The position numbers and the translations under genes are program-made. DNA of 64,000 bases, taken from Candidatus Poribacteria bacterium. Its GTDB lineage: Bacteria; Poribacteria; WGA-4E; WGA-3G. Shown here piece after piece: positions 26,394 to 34,632 of this stretch. The stretch is from NCBI GenBank assembly GCA_007571305.1, contig RKRR01000103.1, positions 1 to 64,000 on the forward strand, in the 5' to 3' direction. The notes beneath the pieces were generated by a model. The model had not been told where the DNA came from and made no database searches. It saw only the letters and a list, made by a program, of their open reading frames with translations. Position 1 is the stretch's first letter. Every line of letters starts with the position of its first letter.

Positions 26394-27386
26394 CTAAGGC
26401 ACTTCAATTTTCGCGAACACCTGTGAAATGATACTCTCAGCATCTCGACCGTCCGCCTCTGCTTCGTAACTGATGATGACCCTGTGTCTTAGAACATCCA
26501 TGCCGACTGTGTGGATGTCTTCAGGGGTAACATATCCGCGCTGAGAAAGGAACGCTCGCGCCCTCGCGGCAAACGCAAGAAAAATGGTCGCACGCGGTGA
26601 GGCACCGTATTCAATTAATGTGCTGAGTTCACCCAACTGATACGTTTCCGGAGACCGTGTCGCACACACCAAATCGACAATATACTTTTCTAGCTGCTCT
26701 GCCATATAGATGTTTCGGACGACCTCTCGGAACCGGATAATGTCTTCCGGGGAAATCACGGGTTGAATCGTGGAGATCTCTTCGGTTGTCATCCTCCGGA
26801 GAATTTGCAATTCCTCTGCCTGTGCCGGATAGTCAACCTTGATCTTGAGCATAAATCTATCCACTTGCGCTTCGGGCAGCGGATAGGTGCCTTCATGCTC
26901 AATCGGATTTTGCGTCGCCAGCACGAGAAACGGATCGTCAAGTGGATAGGTAGTCCCGCCGATTGTTACCTGCCGTTCCTGCATCGCCTCAAGTAAGGCA
27001 CTTTGCACTTTAGCAGGTGCCCGATTTATCTCATCTGCGAGGATGATGTTGGCGAAAATCGGACCCTTTTTCGTGTAAAAATCACCCTTCTGTTGGTCGT
27101 AGATGAGTGTGCCAACGAGGTCGGCTGGAAGCAGATCCGGAGTGAACTGCAGACGGTTGAAAGAAGCGTCAATTGTCTGCGCGAGTGCGCTCACAGCAGT
27201 CGTCTTTGCGAGTCCGGGGACACCTTCAAGTAGAATATGCCCATTGCAGAGCAACCCTGTCACCAATCCCTCTAATAAAGCACTTTGCCCTACGATGACT
27301 TTTCCTGTCTCTGTGAGAATCTGCTGTATAAGCCCACTATCCGCTTGGATACGGGCGTTCATTGCCTCTAAATCGTAATTTTTCAA
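26394..27386 (-). CDS. MoxR-family AAA+ ATPase
   Basis: A 330-residue MoxR ATPase: Walker A GVPGLAKTT (about residues 55-63), Walker B ADEINRAP (about 118-125), then the ATQNPIEHEGTYPLPEAQVDRF sensor/arginine-finger region and the AAA lid domain. MoxR ATPases act as chaperones with VWA-domain proteins and are usually followed by DUF58 and VWA genes. Here the next genes downstream are the DUF433 pair. A VWA membrane protein lies 2.5 kb upstream, separated by the sulfatase and Uma2 genes. The start is TTG, directly after repeat C; an alternative ATG is 8 codons in. Confidence 0.92.
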   Translation of the reverse strand: MKNYDLEAMNARIQADSGLIQQILTETGKVIVGQSALLEGLVTGLLCNGHILLEGVPGLAKTTAVSALAQTIDASFNRLQFTPDLLPADLVGTLIYDQQKGDFYTKKGPIFANIILADEINRAPAKVQSALLEAMQERQVTIGGTTYPLDDPFLVLATQNPIEHEGTYPLPEAQVDRFMLKIKVDYPAQAEELQILRRMTTEEISTIQPVISPEDIIRFREVVRNIYMAEQLEKYIVDLVCATRSPETYQLGELSTLIEYGASPRATIFLAFAARARAFLSQRGYVTPEDIHTVGMDVLRHRVIISYEAEADGRDAESIISQVFAKIEVP

Positions 27387-27471
27387 TTTTTAATTTTACC
27401 TTGCGAGAGAGCAGCGAGAATTTGAGTGTTTGACATCTCTTCCTTAAATCTGCATGCACCGTTGTTGCAGG
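27384..27471 (-). repeat. Dispersed repeat C, copy 1 (ends at the moxR start codon)
   Basis: Reading the minus strand: CCTGCAACAACGGTGCATGC, AGATTTAAGGAAGAGATGTC, ACTCAAATTC, then CTCGCAAGGTAAAATTAAAA running into the TTG start of moxR. It aligns nearly end to end with 53551-53636. It supplies the AAGGT ahead of the moxR start. Confidence 0.65.
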
Positions 27472-27580
27472 TTGCCATTCTGATATTGCCAAGAATACGA
27501 TCCTGTAAATCCTGTTGCTGACTGCTGAAGGCGAGCGTGCTGATGGTGCTTTTCCCAACTTGTTGATGGCTGGCTGCTAT

Positions 27581-28939
27581 TTAGGTGAAAAAAGGTTGCG
27601 TTTCGCCCTCTTGGAAGGACTGCTCAAGCCACGGATCCTCGGTTTTCTGCCTGAATTCGATAACCTTTTGACGCATCTCGTTGGCTATGTCTTGTAACGC
27701 CGGCACGTCAATGAGATTTTGCGACTCCGCTGGGTCGTTCTGCATATCAAATAAAGCCTCACGGCTCTGCTGCAAGAATTCGGTTCGCTGTCGATCACCG
27801 AGTTGCTGGACGTTGTCATCCCGCACGGCTGTCCATGAAATTGAGCGGAACAGGTCACTTGGTAGGGGTGTTTCCAATTGATATGCCAGATTTCGGACGT
27901 ACTTATACCGTCTGCCCCGCAACACGCGATATGGATAATAGTTCGTCACTTCATGGAAACAGTGAGAAAAATACGTTTCCTCCCAGTCTCCGTTCCCGGG
28001 ATGTGGGCTATCGTCCTCCAAGATAGTAAGCAGTGACCTACCGGGAAGTGCCTCTGCTCCATCGGGATGTGCAACACCGCACCAATCTAACATTGTCGGG
28101 CAAAAGTCTACCCAGTTGACGAGTGCTTGATTGTGAAAGCCACGTTTCTGTTGCGTCGGACTGGCAATAAGCAGTGGACAGTGATGTCCGCTATCGAAAC
28201 TGGATGCCTTCGCGCCGGGGAATGGCATTGCGTGATCAGTCGTAACAAAGACAAGGGTTTCATCTGCGCGCCCGGAAGCCTCAAGTGCCTCCAAGACTGC
28301 ACCTACCACAGCATCCCAACGCGAAACACTTTCGTAGTAATCAGCGAGATCTTCCCGAACGGCGGGTATGTCCGGCAGAAAATTCGGGACAATAATTTCA
28401 TCTGGGGCATAAGAATTGGCTTGGATACCGGCATGCGTCTGGTCGTTCCCAAACCCCTTGCCAGCACGATGCGGATAACTACTGCCGATATGGAGATAAA
28501 AGGGGGTGTCTGCATTCTCGTTGAGAAATTGCGTGGCTTTCTCCGCCATATCCACAGGACTTCGGGGATTGACTTTCGGTTCGACATCGAAAGGATAAAC
28601 ACTTTCGGGTTCAACGTGTTTCTTTCCGATGCACGCCGTAGCGAATCCGTGTGCTTTCAGAATCTTTGGCACTGATGTTATATGTTCATGGGTACGGAAT
28701 CCATGAATGCCATGGCAGTGTCCATATTGCCCGTGTGTATGGCTGTGTTGGCCCGTAAGAATACAAGCTCGACTCACAGCACATGAGGGACTTGTACAGA
28801 ATCCGTAGTCGAACACAACACCGCGTTCGGCAAAGGCATCGATGTGCGGGGTTCGGATGACCTCATTTCCGTAGCATTTCGCGATGCGGCTCCAATCGTC
28901 CGCAATGACGAACATAACGCTTTTATAGGAATTGTTCAT
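27581..28939 (-). CDS. Sulfatase (alkaline-phosphatase superfamily)
   Basis: From the ATG at 28939, which has an AGGAG site; the ORF track adds 22 upstream codons without support. It encodes 452 residues. Metal ligands begin at Asp14-Asp15 (IADDWS). The active-site nucleophile is Cys53 in CAVSRACILTGQ, followed by DHAMPFPGAK-type ligands near residue 230. A type I sulfatase needs Cys turned to formylglycine within C-x-P/A-x-R; here the third position is Val, an unusual variant. No signal peptide is obvious, so it may act in the cytoplasm. Substrate probably a sulfated sugar; unknown. Confidence 0.9.
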   Translation of the reverse strand: MNNSYKSVMFVIADDWSRIAKCYGNEVIRTPHIDAFAERGVVFDYGFCTSPSCAVSRACILTGQHSHTHGQYGHCHGIHGFRTHEHITSVPKILKAHGFATACIGKKHVEPESVYPFDVEPKVNPRSPVDMAEKATQFLNENADTPFYLHIGSSYPHRAGKGFGNDQTHAGIQANSYAPDEIIVPNFLPDIPAVREDLADYYESVSRWDAVVGAVLEALEASGRADETLVFVTTDHAMPFPGAKASSFDSGHHCPLLIASPTQQKRGFHNQALVNWVDFCPTMLDWCGVAHPDGAEALPGRSLLTILEDDSPHPGNGDWEETYFSHCFHEVTNYYPYRVLRGRRYKYVRNLAYQLETPLPSDLFRSISWTAVRDDNVQQLGDRQRTEFLQQSREALFDMQNDPAESQNLIDVPALQDIANEMRQKVIEFRQKTEDPWLEQSFQEGETQPFFT

Positions 28940-29038
28940 AGTTCTCCTTGATAAATATGTTTCTTTTTGGGTCCACTTTACAGCGTCCGAGTGGTTTTTG
29001 ATCAAAAAGGTAGCAGGTGTTATGTAGGAAGAGAGCAG

Positions 29039-29605
29039 TTACTGAAAGAGTTGCGAGACCGGACAGGCGAACCCCGGCACGACATCCTCACCCGTGAGAG
29101 TATCTTCGCGCGTGAGCAGCGCAATGTCGCTTTCAGAATGATAGACTGTCACCGTTTGAGAACACGGTTCAAGCACCCAAACGAGGCGTGTGCCTGCACC
29201 CAGATAAGCAAACGCTTTGTCAACAACACGCGACTGAGCATCTGGCGGTGAGACAACTTCAATCGCCAGATCGGGAGGTATGAGAAACCCTTTGTTTTCG
29301 TCTCCATCCAACCGCTGTGTTGAAACAAACGCTACATCTGGCTTCAGACCCCGTTCACTAACCTGAAAAGTTGCCTCTACATGTACCTCACCCAACTGAT
29401 TCCCGCGTACATGCCGATCCAAATGCCTGATAACGTTAACGCTAATCTTGCTATGTACCCTTGTTGGTGGAGACATTGGCACTAATTCACCTTTGACGTA
29501 TTCATATCCATCTATATCGTTCTCAAGAAATTCCGCCAACGTCATGGAGACCTGTTCGGGTGCGAGAGTCCCTTGCGCGATTTCGTGGAGTTCTTGTTGT
29601 GTCAT
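29039..29605 (-). CDS. Uma2-family (DUF820) PD-(D/E)XK protein
   Basis: A 188-residue Uma2 protein with the restriction-endonuclease-like fold: VKGELVPM near residue 38, then the acidic centre LKPDVAFVS (about 92-100) and PPDLAIEVVSPPD (about 113-125), then the DKAFAYLGAGTRLVWVLEP strand-helix. Family members are very numerous in cyanobacteria and similar genomes. No specific role is proven for most. It is a single gene between the sulfatase gene and a family A repeat. Confidence 0.85.
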   Translation of the reverse strand: MTQQELHEIAQGTLAPEQVSMTLAEFLENDIDGYEYVKGELVPMSPPTRVHSKISVNVIRHLDRHVRGNQLGEVHVEATFQVSERGLKPDVAFVSTQRLDGDENKGFLIPPDLAIEVVSPPDAQSRVVDKAFAYLGAGTRLVWVLEPCSQTVTVYHSESDIALLTREDTLTGEDVVPGFACPVSQLFQ

Positions 29606-29668
29606 ACCTTTAAAAACCCTCGTTTGATGTTTTATTGCGAATGTGCCATGAAAATCATTTTACTATTT

Positions 29669-29834
29669 CAACCCAAGTTGCTACCTTGTAGCATAACCTG
29701 TTAGGTTGTGCATAAATGTCCACAGGAAACCAACGGCCTCCTATGCTGCAAAAACCTCCAAAGACTGAAGGCTTTTCGCTGAAAAACGGCATCTATGGGT
29801 TTCCTAAAAACGTGTCCGTAGCAATTTAGGTTAT
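29669..29834. mobile_element. Family A miniature element, copy 2
   Basis: Left end TCAACCCAAGTTGCTAC, core TAGCATAACCTGTTAGGTTGTG (29698-29719 region), right end GTGTCCGTAGCAATTTAGGTTAT, the inverted form of the left end. It has no coding capacity and occupies most of the gap between the Uma2 and VWA genes. Confidence 0.75.
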
Positions 29835-29876
29835 TTAACCGTCTGTTTGTCACGTGGGAAGATAGGTCTCTGTCTA

Positions 29877-32297
29877 CTAAACCAACCCACCCCGTTTCCG
29901 CAAAAACCACTCGAACCCAAGCAACGCGATAACCACACCGAAAATAAGGGGCATATCCCAGATATCGACATCCGTAATTTTTGACGTTGCACTTTCCACG
30001 AGCGGAATCTGGTTCACAAGTTGAGGCACCTCTTCCATAGTGTAGTACTTGCCTCCACTCCCTTCAGCAAGTGTTTTAAGAAGTGCTACGTTCATCTCAG
30101 CGTTACTAAATTCGGCGTAGGATGTTTTCACCTCGAAAAGGGTCTGTTGTTCTCCTAAGTTTTCGCCATCAAGGGTCCCAGTCGCAGTGACGGTGTATTC
30201 GCCGTAACGATTCGGAATAAAACGCGCCGTGTAGAGTCCATCTTTACCGAGGACCTGTTCAAGTTTTAATTCCCTGCGTTTCCCCGTTTCATCAAGAACG
30301 ACGGCTCGGATTTTCGCGTTGTTTGTCAGTTGAAATTGTTGATCCGTAGCGGTAACCTCAATCACAACAGGTTCTTTCAAAGCGTAAGCCGTTTTTGCGA
30401 CATCGAGTTTAATATGTTCCTTCGGGGCAGTTGTTAGCCACTTTGCAACCTGTCGCCAGAACCGTTCAGGACTATCCGCTTGGTGCCAGAATCGTTGGTC
30501 TCCATCTTCGTGAGAAGGTAGCATCTGCCAACGCCAAGAGGTGTGCGGTGTAAATACCATTACGCGTCCAGCATTGTAATTATGCGTTGCGATAAGAATG
30601 CGATTGCCGAATTCGTTCCGATCGGTTGGGTGCTCCGCCAAAACAAGTGCTCCTGCTTTGGCACGTTTCACTTTACTATACCCCTTCAGCGTAGGTAAGA
30701 TCTGCCAACGTTCCAAATTCTCGGTAGGCAGATCCGCCAAAGCCATCAGAGTTTCTACTTTCCCCTCTGGTGTGAGTTGCAACTTATAGCCCCTATCCGC
30801 AATAGACTGTGAATTCGTGGTTGATCTGCCGAGTCGCCTCGGTGCTAGTGGAGGTGGTGGGGATCCAATCTCCAATTCTACAGGAAGACATTGCGCAATC
30901 GACGTGTTGATATAGGAATCGGAAATCTGATGATTACCTAAAGAATGAGAACCTCCCAGCATCAGCAGTCCGCCGCCTCGTATGCGTACAAACTCAACTG
31001 TATTCTCCAACTGTGAAGGTGTTAATTCGGAAGCAGCCACATTGCCTAAAATAATGGCATCAAAGTCAAAAAGGGTCTCCTTATCGTCTGGATAAAATTG
31101 AAAATCGTGTGATGCCTCCGCGCGGGTGCCGCCATACGTCCGCCTACCGTCATCAGAGATGCTTTTCAAAAACCGATCCGTTAATTGGATGTTCGGATCG
31201 TTTTTCAAAGCCCGTTTTATAAAGCCGAATTCATAACGCGGTTTGCCATCAACGAATAGGATTTTTACACGTTTGGTAGGCGTTACCTTGAGTAAGAACG
31301 TTTTGGCATTGTTTTGTGGGACGGCTTCTGCTTCTCCTAACTCTGCATGTATTTCAAATTTTTGCGTGCCGGCTTCGCGCGGGATAAATTTAAGCAAGAC
31401 GCGTTCTGTTTTGGTATCAGAAGTTGAGGTTGCCTCACTGAACTGCGACATCCAAGAGGCACCTTCATCCATATCGATGGACTCAGTTTTCAAGATTCGT
31501 CCGTTGTTTGTCAATTGGATGTTGACTTTTTTCCCCTTGAACCCCTTCCGTCGCAAAGTTACCCACACTTCAACAGGAAAATCCTCCTCTGCGATTCGAG
31601 GTACATCTACTTTAACAATTTCCAGATCTGGATTGCCCTCTTCTGCTCCGATGCCAACAGTATGGATTGGGAGTTTCCGTTCTCTGATTTGCATTGCGAA
31701 CTTTGCAATATCGACACTACTTTTATCTACACCATCGGTTAGTAGGACAGCTCCAGAGAGTGGGATTCCCTGTAAATCATCAAGAGCTTCGTTTAGTGCT
31801 TGTGGGATATCTGTACTTTCCCCCTCTGCCTTGGTCAACACCTCGCTCGGCACACGTTTTGCCATAGTGTCAAACGCGAAGAATCTGACTTTAAATTTAG
31901 CGTTCAGCTTTTCAAGGAGCCCTTCTTTTTCTGAAAAGAGTAGGTTGTTCGCTCGGTGCAACCGTGTCGATGAGTCAGGAGAATCGGTAATCTGCATACT
32001 TTTGGACCGATCGACCATCACCAACAGATAGGAGTCATCAGGGTTTGTTTGGTAAATTGTTAGAAAGGGCTTAAGGAGGCAGAAGGCAAGTAGACAAAGG
32101 ACAATCGTACGGAGACAGATGAGAAAGCCCCGGAAGACGCGTTGGATGCGTCCTTGGGTAGTGCGATATGCCCATATTGTAGCGGCAAAAAGCCCGACGA
32201 GTAGAACGGCTACAAGGAGCCCTGGCAGTGGCACCCCAAACGAGAAGTTCCCCTCTCGGAAAACGTCAATGGGGTACTTCATCATCTTCTCAAACAT
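29877..32297 (-). CDS. Large VWA-domain membrane protein with glutamine-amidotransferase-like region
   Basis: An 806-residue protein. Two N-terminal membrane helices (about residues 20-45 and 55-75) are followed by a von Willebrand A domain whose MIDAS motif is DRSKSMQ (about 91-97) with TDG near 185. A beta-rich region of stalk type comes next, then a ThuA/GATase1-like segment (about 345-480; ILFVDGKPRYEFGFI and LMLGGSHSLGN). A last membrane helix lies at about 780-798 with a basic end. Such proteins partner MoxR ATPases, and one is encoded 2.5 kb downstream. They are common in Planctomycetes-like genomes. Its role is probably in envelope assembly or stress; not proven. Confidence 0.82.
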   Translation of the reverse strand: MFEKMMKYPIDVFREGNFSFGVPLPGLLVAVLLVGLFAATIWAYRTTQGRIQRVFRGFLICLRTIVLCLLAFCLLKPFLTIYQTNPDDSYLLVMVDRSKSMQITDSPDSSTRLHRANNLLFSEKEGLLEKLNAKFKVRFFAFDTMAKRVPSEVLTKAEGESTDIPQALNEALDDLQGIPLSGAVLLTDGVDKSSVDIAKFAMQIRERKLPIHTVGIGAEEGNPDLEIVKVDVPRIAEEDFPVEVWVTLRRKGFKGKKVNIQLTNNGRILKTESIDMDEGASWMSQFSEATSTSDTKTERVLLKFIPREAGTQKFEIHAELGEAEAVPQNNAKTFLLKVTPTKRVKILFVDGKPRYEFGFIKRALKNDPNIQLTDRFLKSISDDGRRTYGGTRAEASHDFQFYPDDKETLFDFDAIILGNVAASELTPSQLENTVEFVRIRGGGLLMLGGSHSLGNHQISDSYINTSIAQCLPVELEIGSPPPPLAPRRLGRSTTNSQSIADRGYKLQLTPEGKVETLMALADLPTENLERWQILPTLKGYSKVKRAKAGALVLAEHPTDRNEFGNRILIATHNYNAGRVMVFTPHTSWRWQMLPSHEDGDQRFWHQADSPERFWRQVAKWLTTAPKEHIKLDVAKTAYALKEPVVIEVTATDQQFQLTNNAKIRAVVLDETGKRRELKLEQVLGKDGLYTARFIPNRYGEYTVTATGTLDGENLGEQQTLFEVKTSYAEFSNAEMNVALLKTLAEGSGGKYYTMEEVPQLVNQIPLVESATSKITDVDIWDMPLIFGVVIALLGFEWFLRKRGGLV

Positions 32298-32327
32298 TTT
32301 TTAATTTATCGCCTCCTGGGCTTCTGA

Positions 32328-32362
32328 CGCAAGCCTATAGAAACTTGCGGGACAATGTTCCG
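32328..32362. repeat. Short dispersed repeat D, copy 1
   Basis: GCAAGCCTATAG followed by CTTGCGGGACAATGTTCCG, seen again (inverted) at about 54495-54535 and in part at 59914-59940. All three lie just upstream of start codons; here the sequence between it and the VWA gene carries GGAGG and an AATTAAAAA run. Confidence 0.5.
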
Positions 32363-32426
32363 TTCTGGTTTTCTGTTAATATGGTTGGTGGTTAATCCCT
32401 CGATTCCTGCCAACTGTGCCCATTCT

Positions 32427-33422
32427 TTAAACAGGAAGTATAACGCACTGACCGGTGTGTGCTGATTCATGTAATGCGTCGATGACACGCATATTTCCAA
32501 GAGCGTCCGATATCGGTAAGTGAGTTGGTGCTCCAGTCTCCACTGCTCGACATAAATCCAGAATCTCAGCGGCATAGGGGTTCACACCATTCGCGACACG
32601 AATAGTTTCACCGTTTACAATAAAATGAGTTTCGCCTTCCGAGTTGCCCCACGCACTCTGAACAAAGAGCGTGCCATCTGTCCCAGCGATCTCATAGGAT
32701 TCGCGCCACGTCCAGCCGAAACTACAATCCAATTGCCCTGTAATACCATCGCCAAAGTCTAAAGTTCCAATCAGGGTTTCCCAAACATTGTTAATCGGTT
32801 CAAACTTGCCTGTTGCCCATACGGACTGCGGTTCTCGCCCGACGAGATAACGGATGATATTGATGCAATAACAGCCTAAATCCATAACAGCACCGCCGCC
32901 GAGATCCCCTCTTAACCGCCAATTTTTTCGGTCTGTGAGTCCAGTTGAAAAAGTAGAACGGGCGTAGCGGACCTCTCCGATTGTCCCTTCCTCGATTTTC
33001 TGTTTCACTGCAAGCGTCAAGGGATGATGTCGATACATGAAGGCTTCCATTAATCGGATGCCGGCGCGTTCTGCAACTTGAACCATCTGCTCCAATTGCG
33101 TCGTGTTAACCGCAATGGGTTTCTCAACAAGAAGACCTTTGACTCCACACCGCACTGCCTCCAAGACATTTCTGAGATGACTGGAGGGCCACGTTGCGAC
33201 TACTAAAACATCGGGTTGCTGTTTCTCCAGCATCTGTCGGAGATCGTTGTAGGTATTCTGGACATTATACTCTGTAGCAAAACGCTTGAGCGATTCAAAC
33301 TTCTCATCGCATGCGCCTACAATTTCAATTTCTGATAGATTCCGCCACGCATTACCGTGGGCGTTAGAGATACCACCACACCCGACGATTGCTACACGAT
33401 ATTTCGACGAAACTTGCGACAT
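32427..33422 (-). CDS. Gfo/Idh/MocA-family NAD(P)-dependent oxidoreductase
   Basis: From the ATG at 33422, with AGGAG 6 bases upstream; the ORF track uses a TTG two codons earlier. It encodes 331 residues: an N-terminal Rossmann fold with GCGGISNAHG (about residues 12-21) and the catalytic lysine of VEKPI (about residue 96), then the C-terminal alpha/beta dimerisation domain. Family members oxidise or reduce sugars, inositols or related polyols. Three such genes and a DapA-like aldolase follow one another on this strand, suggesting a sugar or sugar-acid pathway. Confidence 0.92.
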   Translation of the reverse strand: MSQVSSKYRVAIVGCGGISNAHGNAWRNLSEIEIVGACDEKFESLKRFATEYNVQNTYNDLRQMLEKQQPDVLVVATWPSSHLRNVLEAVRCGVKGLLVEKPIAVNTTQLEQMVQVAERAGIRLMEAFMYRHHPLTLAVKQKIEEGTIGEVRYARSTFSTGLTDRKNWRLRGDLGGGAVMDLGCYCINIIRYLVGREPQSVWATGKFEPINNVWETLIGTLDFGDGITGQLDCSFGWTWRESYEIAGTDGTLFVQSAWGNSEGETHFIVNGETIRVANGVNPYAAEILDLCRAVETGAPTHLPISDALGNMRVIDALHESAHTGQCVILPV

Positions 33423-33458
33423 AACCAACTCCTTTTAAAGCAAGTACAGAAGGCATTC

Positions 33459-34433
33459 TTACAAAATCTCTGAAATGGCTATAGGTCTGTCTTCTTGGGC
33501 AGATTGGTTTGCTGCCAGCGATATTGCGAGTGTCTTGACCGCATCGCTGTAAGGGCTCAAGATTGAAGACGCGTCACCACTTCGCACTGCCTCCACGAAA
33601 ACCTCATCAATTGTTGGACCCGGTTCTGTTTTATCTACCCATTCGCCATCTTCCTGTACCAAAACCCTTGATGGATTCCAATTCAGCAGCTCTCCCTCAT
33701 ATAATAAATCCAGAACATTCGCATTCGCCCAGTCCCCTGCGTAAGCCCAAGTAGCGGTCAATGAACCGACGGCACCATTCGCAAACTGAAGCGAGACACT
33801 ATTGGCATCAGGGCAATCCGTCTCCTTGAGAAACCGGTTTGCCTGCATCGCATAGACAGTTTCTACTTCTCCGCCCATGTAGCGCATCATATCGATAGTA
33901 TGGGTTGCTTGTTCGACAAGTTGACCGCCGGATTTGCCCATCTGCCGGAGCCAGGCATTTGGATCTCCATGTCCGGTGCTGCACCAATACTTACCAACGA
34001 CCATATTAATCGTTCTGCCCTGCAGGATCTGCTGTGTTATTTTTGTCGAACCGAGGTAACGAAGTTGATAACCGACACAAGTGATGAGTCCAGCGTTGGC
34101 AACCGCGGCTTCAACCTCATGGGCAATATCCATATTGATGGCGACGGGCTTCTCGACCAAAAATGGCAAGCCTCGTTCAATGACATCGAGTTCTGGCTGT
34201 CCATGAGCGAAAACAGGGAGACTCAGATAAACTGCATCTAAGTCATCTCGTTCGAGGAGGACTTGATGTGCGGTATAAGGATCGGCATTGTGTTTCTCTG
34301 CGGCACTTTGCGCCCGTTCAGTTTGAATATCGCAGACAGCCACAACACGTGCTCCTTCAATTCCGGCTAATTGATTCATGTGTCCATTCGCATTGCCGCC
34401 ACATCCGATAAATCCGATTTTAAGTTCTTTCAT
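33459..34433 (-). CDS. Gfo/Idh/MocA-family oxidoreductase
   Basis: A 324-residue protein: Rossmann motif GFIGCGGNANGH (about residues 8-19), catalytic VEKPVAI (Lys at about 94), then the substrate domain with GGQLVEQATHTIDMMRY (about 165-180), which carries the Asp/His pair expected for inositol dehydrogenase-like chemistry. It lies 36 bases upstream of the previous oxidoreductase and is probably co-transcribed. The substrate cannot be told from sequence. A family A repeat separates it from the third oxidoreductase gene. Confidence 0.92.
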   Translation of the reverse strand: MKELKIGFIGCGGNANGHMNQLAGIEGARVVAVCDIQTERAQSAAEKHNADPYTAHQVLLERDDLDAVYLSLPVFAHGQPELDVIERGLPFLVEKPVAINMDIAHEVEAAVANAGLITCVGYQLRYLGSTKITQQILQGRTINMVVGKYWCSTGHGDPNAWLRQMGKSGGQLVEQATHTIDMMRYMGGEVETVYAMQANRFLKETDCPDANSVSLQFANGAVGSLTATWAYAGDWANANVLDLLYEGELLNWNPSRVLVQEDGEWVDKTEPGPTIDEVFVEAVRSGDASSILSPYSDAVKTLAISLAANQSAQEDRPIAISEIL

Positions 34434-34468
34434 CTTTTACCTTTATTGTCTGTGCTCAGAGTTAGTTA

Positions 34469-34630
34469 TTAACCCAAGTTGCTACGGACACAATTTTAGA
34501 GATTCACCTGCTATTTTTTATTTAAAAACGTTCAGGAGCCGCAGCATTTCGTAGCTTAGGAGACCGGCAGCCTACGTACTAAGATACACAACCTAACAGG
34601 TGATGCTACAAAGGTGAAAACTTGGGTTAA
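34469..34630. mobile_element. Family A miniature element, reference copy with perfect ends
   Basis: A 162-bp element bounded by perfect 12-bp terminal inverted repeats, TTAACCCAAGTT and AACTTGGGTTAA. Inside are CTCTAAAATTGTGTCCGTAGC and the core TAGCATCACCTGTTAGGTTGTG (in reverse). No ORF is present. Ends of TTAA/TA type would fit mobilisation by an IS630/Tc1-like transposase in trans; none is in the window. Confidence 0.85.
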
Positions 34631-34632
34631 CC

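Noticed and set aside
31243-32031. 262-aa plus-strand ORF
   Set aside because: Shadow of the VWA protein gene; serine-rich composition without domains and no ribosome site.
32306-32575. 89-aa minus-strand ORF
   Set aside because: Overlaps the oxidoreductase end in another frame and has no recognisable feature.
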